A DNA stretch of 47,653 nt from Magnetococcales bacterium (GTDB taxonomy: Bacteria; Pseudomonadota; Magnetococcia; Magnetococcales; DC0425bin3), in NCBI GenBank assembly GCA_015228935.1, contig JADGCO010000009.1:27620-75272 (forward strand), read 5' to 3'. This document shows, one piece after another, positions 33,848 to 42,409 of this stretch (its first letter is position 1; every line of letters starts with the position of its first letter). The position numbers and the translations under genes are program-made. A model generated the notes under the pieces. The model was given only the letters and a program-made list of their open reading frames with translations. It did no database searches and was not told the DNA's origin.

Positions 33848-34507
33848 ATGTCAGGGAGACGCCTGGTGCCTGATCTGCGCGTGGACCTGGAGGTGATCGC
33901 CGGCCTGGTGGCACCCGAGTCCCGGGTCATGGATCTGGGATGCGGCGATGGATTGCTGCTCGACCATCTGATTCGCAAAAAAAACGCCCGGGGTTTCGGT
34001 GTGGAAATTTCCCTGGAAAAAGTGCGGACCTGCATCGAACGCGGTGTCCCGGTCTATCACGGTGACCTCGATCAGGGTTTGTCGGACCACCATGACAACG
34101 CCTTCGACTATGTCATTCTGTCCCACACCCTGCAAACCGTCACCCGACCCCGCTTCGTCATCCAGGAAATGCTGCGGGTCGGCAAAAAAAGCATCGTTTC
34201 CATGCCCAACTTCGGCCATTGGCGCAACCGTCTGAGCCTGGCCATCGAAGGACGCATGCCCCAAAATCCGCAATTTCCCTTCGAATGGCACGATACGCCC
34301 AATATTCATGTCTGTACCATCCTGGATTTCCAGGATTTGTGCCAATCCATGCGTGTCCGGATCATCAAACAAATCCCCCTGGGTTGGGCGGGCAACCGAC
34401 CCCAGGGAGTGTTCAAACGGTTTTTTTCCAACCTTCTGGTTCCCATGGCGGCGGCCAATTTGTTGGCTCCGATGGCTGTTTTTCTCCTGGAAAAGAGAGA
34501 GCCGTGA
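33848..34507 (+). CDS. metW: MetW, methionine biosynthesis partner of MetX
   Basis: 219 aa SAM-methyltransferase-like fold: VMDLGCGDGLLLDHL is motif I, then FGVEISLEKV and FDYVILSHTLQTV. SIVSMPNFGHWRNRLSLAIEG with LPxT-like FEWHDTPNIHVCTILDF is specific to MetW. MetW is needed for MetX activity in many Proteobacteria, forming a complex rather than acting as a classical methyltransferase. It starts 20 bases after metX. Its TGA overlaps the GTG start of hpt. Confidence 0.95.
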   Translation: MSGRRLVPDLRVDLEVIAGLVAPESRVMDLGCGDGLLLDHLIRKKNARGFGVEISLEKVRTCIERGVPVYHGDLDQGLSDHHDNAFDYVILSHTLQTVTRPRFVIQEMLRVGKKSIVSMPNFGHWRNRLSLAIEGRMPQNPQFPFEWHDTPNIHVCTILDFQDLCQSMRVRIIKQIPLGWAGNRPQGVFKRFFSNLLVPMAAANLLAPMAVFLLEKREP

Positions 34508-35049
34508 ATCACCCGATCACCACCTTGTTTACCGAAAGCCAGATTCAGAAAAGAGTCGCGTCCCTGGCCGTTGAAATCGCTCCCCATCTGCAACCAGAGC
34601 CAATCCTGGTCGGACTGCTCAAGGGTGCCCTGGTGTTCACCGCCGATCTGTTGCGCGCCCTCTCCCGACTGGGAGTCAATCCCCTCCTGGATTGCATGCT
34701 CCTCGCCTCCTATGGCAAAAAAACCGTCTCCAGTGGCCATGTCCAAATCCATATGGATTGCACCCTGGATTTGACCGGTCGGCAGGTGCTGTTGCTGGAA
34801 GATATTCTCGACAGTGGTAACACCCTGACCTGTGCCGTGCAACGCCTGCGCGACAAGGGCGCGGCCCAGATTCTGACCTGCGTTTTGCTTGATAAACCCT
34901 CCCGCCGGCAAGTTCCCTTTGTCGCCGATTTTGTTGGTTTTTCCATTCCGGATGCCTTTGTAGTTGGCTACGGTATCGACTACGCGGAACGGTACCGGGA
35001 GTTGCCCCATGTGGCGGTCATGCGCACAGAGGCCCATGGGAATGAGTGA
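34504..35049 (+). CDS. hpt: hypoxanthine phosphoribosyltransferase
   Basis: 181 aa. The PRPP-binding motif VLLLEDILDSGNTL is exact, and FVGFSIPDAFVVGYGIDYAE is the conserved C-terminal substrate loop of Hpt. LVGLLKGALVFTADLLRAL provides the N-terminal base contact region. It converts hypoxanthine or guanine plus PRPP to IMP or GMP in purine salvage. The start is GTG 34504, overlapping the metW stop (GTGA); a longer in-frame reading through metW is a shadow. The 3' end overlaps the next gene. Confidence 0.93.
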   Translation: MNHPITTLFTESQIQKRVASLAVEIAPHLQPEPILVGLLKGALVFTADLLRALSRLGVNPLLDCMLLASYGKKTVSSGHVQIHMDCTLDLTGRQVLLLEDILDSGNTLTCAVQRLRDKGAAQILTCVLLDKPSRRQVPFVADFVGFSIPDAFVVGYGIDYAERYRELPHVAVMRTEAHGNE

Positions 35050-35779
35050 TACAATGAGCTTTTCGACGCGGCGGCCTCTGGCCTGCCATGCCATCCTCTT
35101 CGATCTGGACGGTACCCTGGTGGATACCTCGCAGGATTTATGGCGGGCGCTGAATCATGCTGTTGAAAAACGTGGATTTTCCACCTTGAGCCATGCCCAG
35201 GTCCGTGATTATGTCGGCCATGGTGCCCGCTCCCTGCTGGCCAGGAGTTTCTGGGGCATGAACGCCTTGCCTCCGGAAATCGGTCAGGATGCCGATTTCG
35301 ATCAAGCGCTGAAAGATTTTTTACTCCATTACGCCGCCCATCTGGCCGACCACTCCCGACCCTTTCCCCAGGTGATGGAAACCCTGCAACATCTTCGGCA
35401 GGAGGGATATCTGTTGGGTATCGTGACCAACAAGCCCCTGCACCTGACTCACTCATTGCTGGACCAGTTGGCCATGACCCCCTTTTTTTCCGCCGTGGTG
35501 GGTGGCGGTTCGTTGCCCCAGTTCAAACCGGAACCACAACCCCTCTGGCATGCCCTGGATATTCTGGGTGTTGCGCGGGAGCATGCGGTCATGGTAGGGG
35601 ATTCGGAACCCGATGTCGCTGCGGCCCGGGCTGCGGGATGCCCGGTCGTGGCCGTCGCCTACGGATACAACAGTTGCATTCCGGTCCAGGATCTGCACCC
35701 GGACCGCGTCATTGATCACTTTTCACAGCTTTTGACCCACCTGGTCCGCGCCCCCCACAAAGGAACCCCATCGACATGA
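35042..35779 (+). CDS. gph: phosphoglycolate phosphatase-like HAD hydrolase
   Basis: 245 aa HAD-superfamily enzyme. Motif I is ILFDLDGTLVDTSQDL, motif II lies in LGIVTNKP, and motif III/IV in PQFKPEPQPLWHAL and VMVGDSEPDVAAARAAGCP. The cap type and wording match Gph, which clears 2-phosphoglycolate from DNA repair or oxygenation. ATG 35042 overlaps hpt by 8 bases; ATG 35054 is an alternative. The stop overlaps the hisG start (ATGA). Substrate specificity within HAD subfamily is inferred. Confidence 0.88.
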   Translation: MSDTMSFSTRRPLACHAILFDLDGTLVDTSQDLWRALNHAVEKRGFSTLSHAQVRDYVGHGARSLLARSFWGMNALPPEIGQDADFDQALKDFLLHYAAHLADHSRPFPQVMETLQHLRQEGYLLGIVTNKPLHLTHSLLDQLAMTPFFSAVVGGGSLPQFKPEPQPLWHALDILGVAREHAVMVGDSEPDVAAARAAGCPVVAVAYGYNSCIPVQDLHPDRVIDHFSQLLTHLVRAPHKGTPST

Positions 35780-36657
35780 CCAGACAACTGAAACTCGGCA
35801 TCCCCAAAGGCAGCCTGGAAAAGGCCACCATGGAGCTTTTTCTCCAGGCCGGCTGGAAAATCGATACCCACTCCCGCAACTATTTTCCCTCGGTCAATGA
35901 TCCCGACCTCTACTGCGCCCTGGTCCGCCCCCAGGAAATGGCACGCTATATCGTGGATGGTACCCTGGATCTCGGGTTGACCGGCCAGGACTGGATCATC
36001 GAACGGGATTGTCAGGATGAAGTCGCCGCCATCTGCGAGTTGGAATATTCCAAAAGCTCCAATAAACCCTGTCGCTGGGTCCTGGTCGTTCCCAAGGACT
36101 CCCCGATTCAATCCGTTGCGGACCTGCAAAACAGGAAAATTGCCACGGAACTGGTCAATTTTACTCAGAAATATTTGAAAGAACGCAATATTCAGGCCGA
36201 TGTGCAATTTTCCTGGGGTGCCACCGAAGCCAAAGTGGTCGAAGGTCTGGTCGATGCCGTGGTGGAAATCACCGAAACCGGTTCGACCATCAAGGCACAC
36301 GGCCTGCGCATTGTTGCCGACCTCCTCGAAACCCGCACCCAGTTGATCGCCAATAAAAATGCCCTGCGCGATCCCTGGAAAAAAAACAAGATTGACCAGA
36401 TTGCCTTGTTGTTGCAGGCTGCCCTGGCGGCGCGACACCATGTCGTCCTCAAAATGAATGTCCCGGAAAATCTGGCCGAAGCCGTCGTCAAAACCTTGCC
36501 CTGTCTGCGGGCACCCACTGTGAGTCACCTCTATCGCACCGATTGGGTGGCCGTGGAAACCGTCGTCCATCGCAATCTGGTCCGCGACCTCATTCCCCGC
36601 CTCAAAGAATTGGGGGCTGAGGGTATTCTGGAATATGATCTGCAAAAGGTGGTATGA
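35776..36657 (+). CDS. hisG: ATP phosphoribosyltransferase HisG (long form)
   Basis: 293 aa. LKLGIPKGSLEKATMELF and GTLDLGLTGQDWIIE are HisG-typical. IATELVNFTQKYLKERNI and VEITETGSTIKAHGLRIV carry the PRPP-binding stretch. The length and C-terminal ~75 residues (LKMNVPENLAEAVVKTLPCL) show the long form with the regulatory domain that binds histidine, so HisZ is not needed. It catalyses the first step of histidine synthesis. It is ATGA-coupled to gph, and no other his gene is in the window. Confidence 0.95.
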   Translation: MTRQLKLGIPKGSLEKATMELFLQAGWKIDTHSRNYFPSVNDPDLYCALVRPQEMARYIVDGTLDLGLTGQDWIIERDCQDEVAAICELEYSKSSNKPCRWVLVVPKDSPIQSVADLQNRKIATELVNFTQKYLKERNIQADVQFSWGATEAKVVEGLVDAVVEITETGSTIKAHGLRIVADLLETRTQLIANKNALRDPWKKNKIDQIALLLQAALAARHHVVLKMNVPENLAEAVVKTLPCLRAPTVSHLYRTDWVAVETVVHRNLVRDLIPRLKELGAEGILEYDLQKVV

Positions 36658-36700
36658 TTTTCTTGGCAACCAACCTGGATGAACATGAAGCGGAGAATCC

Positions 36701-37006
36701 ATGGATATAAAATTTGAAGGTCGAAATGTGGAGTTGGGTGACGAGCTGCGGGAGCGCATCAAAAAACGCCTGGAGGTCATGGACCAACGGTTTGGTCCCA
36801 TCACCCATGCCCGTGTGACCGTGCAGAAGAATGCCCACAAAAATGAAGGACGTGCCGAGGTGACCGCCGTCCTCAACGTCGTTGGCAACACCCTTACCGC
36901 CAAAAAAGAGTCCGCCACCGTGGTTGCTGCGGTCAACGATGCCCTGGAAACCCTTGATCTGGAACTGAAACATTTCGTCGAAAAACACAGGGAACATCGC
37001 CGGTAG
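36701..37006 (+). CDS. hpf: ribosome hibernation promoting factor (short HPF)
   Basis: 101 aa. The sequence MDIKFEGRNVELGDELRERI with KRLEVMDQRFGPITHARVTV and HKNEGRAEVTAVLNVVGNTL is the S30AE fold that sits in the ribosomal decoding region. The short length (no C-terminal dimerisation domain) matches the short HPF/YfiA class. It is 43 bases after hisG and may be read from the same transcript. In many bacteria hpf is linked to rpoN; here it is not. Confidence 0.9.
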   Translation: MDIKFEGRNVELGDELRERIKKRLEVMDQRFGPITHARVTVQKNAHKNEGRAEVTAVLNVVGNTLTAKKESATVVAAVNDALETLDLELKHFVEKHREHRR

Positions 37007-37352
37007 CCCCGTCTTCGCCGGTACCCTGCGGTATCCTGCCCTGAAGTTCGCGGTGTCACTTCCGAGCAGCAGGGCAATTCATGAACAAAGACAGAGGGAA
37101 ACCTCTCCGATCCGTCAGGATTGGGTGGTTTCCCTCGCTGTTCCGGCTGTATGATATCTTTTGTTTTTCGACAGGGCAAATCCAGCCGGCAGTCGCACGA
37201 ATCATGCGGGCTTGACCAGAGAGAGTATTGTTTTCTGCCCGATCTGCTCTGTGCAGGATGAAAGGCGTTAACCGGCTACATCGACGACAATGACCGGGAC
37301 TGCATCGGGCGGATTTCAGGGGTCGGAATGGAACATGGGAACCGACCGGTCT
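37007..37352. other. intergenic stretch with hairpins, no gene
   Basis: Convergent gap between hpf and a response regulator. Besides the 10-bp stem at 37094-37136 there is a TGCCCTG/CAGGGCA pair around 37037-37075. I see no coding frame with a plausible start. Confidence 0.5.
37094..37136. terminator. long hairpin after hpf, probable transcript end
   Basis: GAGGGAAACC at 37094-37103 pairs perfectly with GGTTTCCCTC at 37127-37136. The loop sequence can itself pair partly (CGATCC with GGATTG). No immediate T run follows, though TTTTGTTTTT lies about 20 bases on. It could terminate hpf transcripts or act from either strand. Confidence 0.5.
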
Positions 37353-37724
37353 TCAAGGGGGCAGAAGATCCTTGATCACCTGCAAGACCTGTTGGCGGGA
37401 AAAGGGTTTGGCCAGGGTACGGATGGCCCCGAAATCCCGGGCAATGCCGAGATTGTAATCGGCTTCCAGACCGCGCCCCCCGCCTGACATGGCGATGACC
37501 TTGATGGAAGAGTCCATTTCCATCAATTCGACAATGACCTCCACGCCATCTTTTTCTGGCATGACCATGTCGGTGATGACCAGGTCGGCGGAATTTTCAC
37601 GATAGCGCTTGATTCCCAGCCGTCCATTGGGGGCCTCGACAACCACATGGCCGGCATCTTCCAGGATGACACGCATCAGTGCCCGGACGCCGACATCGTC
37701 GTCGATAACCAGAATGCGTGCCAC
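37353..37724 (-). CDS. single-domain response regulator
   Basis: 123 aa receiver: ILVIDDDVGVRALMRVIL, phospho-acceptor Asp in LVITDMVMPEKDG, conserved Ser in VIAMSGG and Lys in TLAKPF. No output domain. It lies 15 bases after the start side of the small gene at 37740-38141 and is on the same strand, so is probably co-transcribed with secDF region genes. The partner kinase is not in the window. Confidence 0.9.
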   Translation of the reverse strand: MARILVIDDDVGVRALMRVILEDAGHVVVEAPNGRLGIKRYRENSADLVITDMVMPEKDGVEVIVELMEMDSSIKVIAMSGGGRGLEADYNLGIARDFGAIRTLAKPFSRQQVLQVIKDLLPP

Positions 37725-37739
37725 TTGAGGATCCTTATC

Positions 37740-38141
37740 TCAATGCTGTTTTGTACCGGTCGGGATATGGTTGGATTCTGCCATTCCCTTTGTCAAGTGG
37801 TAAACCTTGATGGAGGCTTCTTTGACCTCTTCCAGCATCTCTTTTTTGGCGGTGACGAGACGCTCCCTGTCCACACGCAAGGATTTTGCCAACACCTTCA
37901 AGCTCTCCTTGCCATGGAAATGACGTTCGGCGATGGCCATCTTGAGATAATCATCCAGGGCCAGGAGAAGGATTTCCGGGTCTTGCAGGCGAAGATTTTT
38001 TTCTATCCAGGCAAAAGTGCGGCCCTGGGCCAATTCGCGCTGAATGGCCTCCATGGCGGCAGCGTGGAGCTGGTCATCCTCAGGGGAGAACCCGCTCTGG
38101 ACGACCTGATGCCGCATGTGAATGTCATCATCACTGGCCAT
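37740..38141 (-). CDS. hypothetical helical protein (133 aa)
   Basis: Highly charged and probably all-helical (EDDQLHAAAMEAIQRELAQG, LQDPEILLLALDDYLKMAIA). No signal, membrane segment or known motif is seen. The start at 38141 overlaps the end of secF by 11 bases, which supports expression from the sec operon. Its function is unknown. Confidence 0.65.
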   Translation of the reverse strand: MASDDDIHMRHQVVQSGFSPEDDQLHAAAMEAIQRELAQGRTFAWIEKNLRLQDPEILLLALDDYLKMAIAERHFHGKESLKVLAKSLRVDRERLVTAKKEMLEEVKEASIKVYHLTKGMAESNHIPTGTKQH

Positions 38142-39066
38142 TGCTTGTTTCCACGGCAGGAATTTGGGATGTCAATTTTTTTTCGAGAAGGATCACGATG
38201 GGACTGGCCACGAAAATGGAAGAATAGGTACCGAACACCACTCCAATGAACAATGCCAGGGAGAAATCCCGGATGACCTCACCACCGACCAGCAGCAGAG
38301 AGACCAGAACCAGAACGACGGTCAGAGAGGTGATCAGGGTGCGGGAGAGGGTTTCATTGACCGCTGCATTGATGATGACGCTCAGGGGCTGCTTTTTGAG
38401 GCGCTTCATGTTTTCCCGGATGCGGTCGAAGACGACGATTGTATCGTTGATGGAGTAGCCGATCACGGTCAGGACAGCGGCCACGACCACCAGGGTAAAC
38501 TCCCGGTGGAAGAGGGAAAAATAACCCACCGTGATGATGACGTCGTGGAAAAGGGCAATGACGGCACCCAGGGCAAAGCGAAACTCAAAGCGCCACCCCA
38601 CGTAGGCCAGTATGGCAAACAGGGAGTAGAAGACCGCCATAAGGCCCTTCCAGGTCAGTTCCTTGCCAACCTGGGGACCGACATATTCCACGCGGCGCAC
38701 CTCAATCTTGCCATTACCGGCCAGAGGTTGCAGCACCTGGGTCAATTTTCCGACCAGTTCCGATTGGACTTTTTCCCCTTCCATATGGCGTTCGACACGG
38801 ATGATGACCTCTTCACTGCTGCCGAACTCCTGGATAACCAGCTCGCCCAGACCAAGTGGGGTCACATGCGAGCGGATGTCCTCGATTTTGGTGGGACCCG
38901 GAAAGCGCATCTGGATCAGGGTGCCACCGGCAAAGTCGATACCAAAATTGAGTCCCTGAAAAATGAAGGAGAGGACGCTGATAAGGATCAGAATCCCCGA
39001 GAAGGCAAAGGCGTAGTTTCGTATCCCAACGAAATCAATATGGGTCTTATTCCGAATCAGTTCCAT
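38131..39066 (-). CDS. secF: protein translocase subunit SecF
   Basis: 311 aa with six membrane helices. GIDFAGGTLIQMRF follows the first helix and is the SecF hallmark, and VIGYSINDTIVVFDRIRENM is the conserved fourth-helix block. SecF works with SecD in proton-driven completion of Sec export. ATG 39066 (MELIRNKTHIDFVG) is chosen over a TTG at 39087. The gene follows secD on the same strand, with an unusual 209-base gap that contains degenerate copies of the secD tail. Confidence 0.95.
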   Translation of the reverse strand: MELIRNKTHIDFVGIRNYAFAFSGILILISVLSFIFQGLNFGIDFAGGTLIQMRFPGPTKIEDIRSHVTPLGLGELVIQEFGSSEEVIIRVERHMEGEKVQSELVGKLTQVLQPLAGNGKIEVRRVEYVGPQVGKELTWKGLMAVFYSLFAILAYVGWRFEFRFALGAVIALFHDVIITVGYFSLFHREFTLVVVAAVLTVIGYSINDTIVVFDRIRENMKRLKKQPLSVIINAAVNETLSRTLITSLTVVLVLVSLLLVGGEVIRDFSLALFIGVVFGTYSSIFVASPIVILLEKKLTSQIPAVETSNGQ

Positions 39067-39226
39067 GGACTCGCTCTTGCCTCCCAATGGATGTTCGCTG
39101 TTGCCCCGTCATTTCCGGGCGCGGACTGTGTTTTACAGCAAACGACTTGGACACTCGGTTTACGGCGCTGCGGCCTCATCATTTCAGGGTCGCAGGGTGC
39201 ATTTTGTGGCAAACTTTTCAGGTACG

Positions 39227-39323
39227 CAGGCTTTTGGGACAACGGTATTTCAGGGTCATGGCAACAGAAAACGGGTCAGATACTCAGGCTCTTGGGACGG
39301 CGATTTTTCAGGATCAGGGCAAC
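39227..39323 (-). repeat. degenerate duplicate of the secD 3' end
   Basis: 39285-39323 is the true secD tail (encoding VALILKNRRPKSL); 39227-39265 matches it at 32 of 39 positions and reads VAMTLKYRCPKSL then a stop. The copy lies immediately downstream of secD, before secF. A third, weaker echo may exist near 39170-39200. Confidence 0.75.
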
Positions 39324-40871
39324 GCTGACGCGCGTCATGAACACGGCGGTAAACATGGAGGCGGCCAGGCCGATGAGCAGGGAGACGGCAAAACCCCGCA
39401 CGGCTCCGGTGCCAAACTGATACAGCACCAGACAGGTCACCATTGTGGTGACGTGGGAATCGACGATGGTCAGAAAGGCCCGATCATAGCCATAATCGAT
39501 GGCAGCCATGGGATTTTTGCCCAGGCGCAGTTCTTCGCGGATGCGTTCAAAGATCAAAACGTTGGCATCGACGGAGATACCCAGGAGCAGGACAGCGCCG
39601 GCAATACCCGGCATGGTCAACGTGGCCTGGAGCATGGCCAGGGCTGCCATGAGAATGAAGAGGTTGACCGCCACGGCCACATTGGCCAGCATGCCGAACC
39701 CCTTGTAATAAAAGCCCATGAAGAAGAGAACCAGGGCACCTCCCAGCCAGATGGCGGCCAGACCCTGGCGAATGGAGTCGTTGCCGAGGGTGGGACCGAC
39801 GGTGCGTTCTTCCAGAATGGTAATGGGGGCTGGCAGGGCACCGGCCCTCAGGACGATGGCCAGATCGTGGGCTTCCTCAGGAGTGAAGCCACCACTGATC
39901 TGGGCGCGTCCTCCGTCAATTTTTTCGCGGATGACAGGTGCCGAGTAGACTTTGTTGTCGAGGATGATGGCCATGCGCTGTCCGACGCTTTCACCGGTCA
40001 ACTGGCCAAATTTGCGCGCTCCCTGGCGATCAAAGGTGATCATGACGTAGGGTTCATTGTACTGCTGCTGGTCGATGCTGGCCCGGGCATCGGTGAGGCG
40101 GTCACCGGTCAGGACCGTGCGCCGTTTCAGGAGGTACGGCTGTTTGGTTTTGTGGCCGGTACGATCCACACGTTCTCCGTAGAGAAGGATGTCTCCAGAG
40201 GGGACCCGTCCGGCCAGGGCCGCATCCAGGTCGCCCTTTTCATCGACCATCTTGAATTCCAGACGGGCGGTACGACCGATCAGGCTTTTGGCGCGACCCG
40301 GATCATCCAGACCGGGTAATTGGATCATGATGCGGTCTTCGCCCTGTTTTTGGATGGTGGGTTCTGTGACTCCGAACTGGTCCACCCTGGAGCGGATGGT
40401 TTCAATGGCCTGATCCAGGGCCAAGCGACCGATTTCCTTTTTGTATTCCGGGGTCAACACCAGATGAAACGCCGTTTTGTCGGGTACCCAGGTCACGACC
40501 ACATTGGGGAGCTGTTTGGTCAGGGGTTGGCGGATCTTGTCCTGATCGGCAGCGTTGCTCAATCCCAGCTCCAGGGTATCAACCCCGATCCTTTGCAGGG
40601 TGCGATGGGTCAGTTGTTCCGTGCGCATGACGAGGCGAACTTCATCGATGAGGTTTTCCGTGGTTTGTTCCACGGCCTTTTCCACTTCGACACGGTAGAG
40701 GAGGGCAAGACCACCTTGCAGGTCCAGCCCACGCTGCACGACCTGGGACGGCAACCAGCCGGGCCACCAGGCGGGCAACTTGCCTCCCAACATGGACGGC
40801 ACGCAGTACAGGAGCGAAATCAGGGTGACCGCCAGGACCAGGAGTGGTTTCCAGAGGGGTAGTTGACGCAT
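39276..40871 (-). CDS. secD: protein translocase subunit SecD
   Basis: 531 aa. The first helix begins LLVLAVTLISLLYCVPSMLG, followed by QRGLDLQGGLALLYRVEVEK, the SecD D1 motif. The P1 region (GRLALDQAIETIRSRVDQFG, IMIQLPGLDDPGRAKSLIG) and the GAVLLLGISVDANVLIFERI block near the C-terminus are standard. SecD and SecF pull preproteins across the inner membrane. It is 32 bases after yajC and separated from secF by the duplicated tail segment. Confidence 0.96.
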   Translation of the reverse strand: MRQLPLWKPLLVLAVTLISLLYCVPSMLGGKLPAWWPGWLPSQVVQRGLDLQGGLALLYRVEVEKAVEQTTENLIDEVRLVMRTEQLTHRTLQRIGVDTLELGLSNAADQDKIRQPLTKQLPNVVVTWVPDKTAFHLVLTPEYKKEIGRLALDQAIETIRSRVDQFGVTEPTIQKQGEDRIMIQLPGLDDPGRAKSLIGRTARLEFKMVDEKGDLDAALAGRVPSGDILLYGERVDRTGHKTKQPYLLKRRTVLTGDRLTDARASIDQQQYNEPYVMITFDRQGARKFGQLTGESVGQRMAIILDNKVYSAPVIREKIDGGRAQISGGFTPEEAHDLAIVLRAGALPAPITILEERTVGPTLGNDSIRQGLAAIWLGGALVLFFMGFYYKGFGMLANVAVAVNLFILMAALAMLQATLTMPGIAGAVLLLGISVDANVLIFERIREELRLGKNPMAAIDYGYDRAFLTIVDSHVTTMVTCLVLYQFGTGAVRGFAVSLLIGLAASMFTAVFMTRVSVALILKNRRPKSLSI

Positions 40872-40903
40872 GCTGCTTCAGGTTCCCGTTGCAATTTCTT
40901 GAT

Positions 40904-41338
40904 TTATGACTTGTCGATCTTGACGACGTTGCCGGTATTCTTCTCTTTGTCTTTGCTGTCTGGAGCATCCGCCGAAGGTGAACCGCTTTTGGCCGTCACG
41001 CTGGCGATTGTACTTCTTCGCACCCGGACACGCACGGGTTTGGGTGTCTTGCCGCCCACATCCACCTCGCCGATATCCAGTTGGATGACATCATCTTCGA
41101 CCCGGTGAATACGGCCCATGATGCCGCCTCCGGTAACGACGGAGTCGCCGCGTTGCAGATTGGCGATCATGTCGCGATGCTGTTTTTGCTGTTTTTGCTG
41201 GGGTCTGATCAGCAAAAAATAGAAGACCGCGAACATCAGCACCATGAAAAGAATGTTCAGCATGGTGGCGCTGGCACCTCCCGGACCTGGTCCCGGACCA
41301 CCGTTTTGGGCCAGTGCGGAATTGACGAGATCAAACAT
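40904..41338 (-). CDS. yajC: preprotein translocase accessory subunit YajC
   Basis: 144 aa. A short N-terminal segment, one membrane helix (LNILFMVLMFAVFYFLLIRP) and then QQKQQKQHRDMIANLQRGDS with VVTGGGIMGRIHRVEDD define YajC. The C-terminal tail is longer and charged (SADAPDSKDKEKNTGN). The start is ATG 41338, with GGGAGAGG about 4-10 bases upstream; the reading to 41428 is non-homologous. YajC associates with SecDF, matching the gene order. Confidence 0.95.
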   Translation of the reverse strand: MFDLVNSALAQNGGPGPGPGGASATMLNILFMVLMFAVFYFLLIRPQQKQQKQHRDMIANLQRGDSVVTGGGIMGRIHRVEDDVIQLDIGEVDVGGKTPKPVRVRVRRSTIASVTAKSGSPSADAPDSKDKEKNTGNVVKIDKS

Positions 41339-41599
41339 GGCCTCTCCCTTCTGCTCGTGATGGTGGCGGCTGCTGCCGATTGAACCGAAAGTCTGCACAG
41401 TCCGGTTCCTGGTCAGATCAACCCGCAAACCCTCATTTAAAGCACATTACCCGGTGCCACGTCAAACAAACTTCGGCAACCCGGACAAGCTTCCTGTGCT
41501 TGTGATTCATATGGACACGAAAAAATTTTTTCTGGCCATTCATGACGCGGCACGTTACTATGGTTCCATGACTGGACGCCAAGTTACGTTATCAGACCC

Positions 41600-41881
41600 A
41601 TGATCAAGAGCTTTCGCTGTAGAGAAACCGGGAGAATCTTTCGGCGACACCACGCCAAATCTTTTCCACGCGAAATCCAGAAACGAGCCAAAATGCGACT
41701 TGATCGGATAGACGCAGCCTTCAATCTCCTTGATTTGCGTGTACCCTTTTCACACCAACTCGAAACTCTACAAGGAGATCGGCTGGGACAACACAGCATC
41801 CGCATCAATGATCAGTGGCGCATGTGTTTTGTCTGGAAGGATGGCGACGCATACGACGTAGAAATCGTGGATTACCACTAA
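41600..41881 (+). CDS. higB: HigB-type RelE/ParE toxin
   Basis: 93 aa. MIKSFRCRETGRIFRRHHAK is the typical opening, followed by KRLDRIDAAF-like wording (KMRLDRIDAAFNLLDLRVP), LGQHSIRINDQWRMCFVW and VEIVDYH. These strands match the HigB/RelE fold that cleaves ribosome-bound mRNA. It precedes the antitoxin by 11 bases, the reversed order characteristic of higBA. Confidence 0.93.
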   Translation: MIKSFRCRETGRIFRRHHAKSFPREIQKRAKMRLDRIDAAFNLLDLRVPFSHQLETLQGDRLGQHSIRINDQWRMCFVWKDGDAYDVEIVDYH

Positions 41882-41892
41882 GGGAACAAATC

Positions 41893-42204
41893 ATGAGAGA
41901 GATTGCACTCATCCATCCGGGGGAACACCTTGCCGAATTTTTGGAAGAGTATCACATTACCCAATACCGTTTGGCCAAAGAGATCAACGTACCACCACGT
42001 CGGGTCAATGAAATCGTGCATGGCAAACGCAGCATCTCTGCTGACACGGCCTTGCGTCTTGGCCGATTTTTCGGAACAACACCAGAATTTTGGATGAATC
42101 TTCAAACCCATTATGCCCTGGAAGCGGAACGGGAACGGTTGTCCGACGATTTGAACGGGATCCATTCCGTTCAGGAGATCAATTCCGCTGCCACGCTGGC
42201 CTGA
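41893..42204 (+). CDS. higA: HigA-type antitoxin (XRE family)
   Basis: 103 aa. MREIALIHPGEHLAEFLEEY and TQYRLAKEINVPPRRVNEIV followed by HGKRSISADTALRLGRFFG form the XRE helix-turn-helix typical of HigA. FWMNLQTHYALEAERE is the conserved dimer segment. It neutralises HigB and represses the operon. The start at 41893 comes after AAGGGAAC; the earlier in-frame reading lies inside higB and is rejected. Confidence 0.95.
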   Translation: MREIALIHPGEHLAEFLEEYHITQYRLAKEINVPPRRVNEIVHGKRSISADTALRLGRFFGTTPEFWMNLQTHYALEAERERLSDDLNGIHSVQEINSAATLA

Positions 42205-42409
42205 ACATCCATCTGACCGGGTATTGTCGGATTCACGTTTCATGTGTTCAGATTGATCTGGATGGCATCCTCCCAATGGTGTTTCCGTGCCACTGCCCAG
42301 GAGTTGCCTCGACTTTGCCGACTTTGCCATAATTGGAATTTGCGTCGCATCAAAGGTTCCTGTTCGAAAATCGGACATGATTCGGATGTAAACATATGGG
42401 GCAATCTGG

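Noticed and set aside
35716-37179. 487-codon minus-strand frame across hisG and hpf
   Set aside because: hisG and hpf motifs on the plus strand explain this stretch fully.
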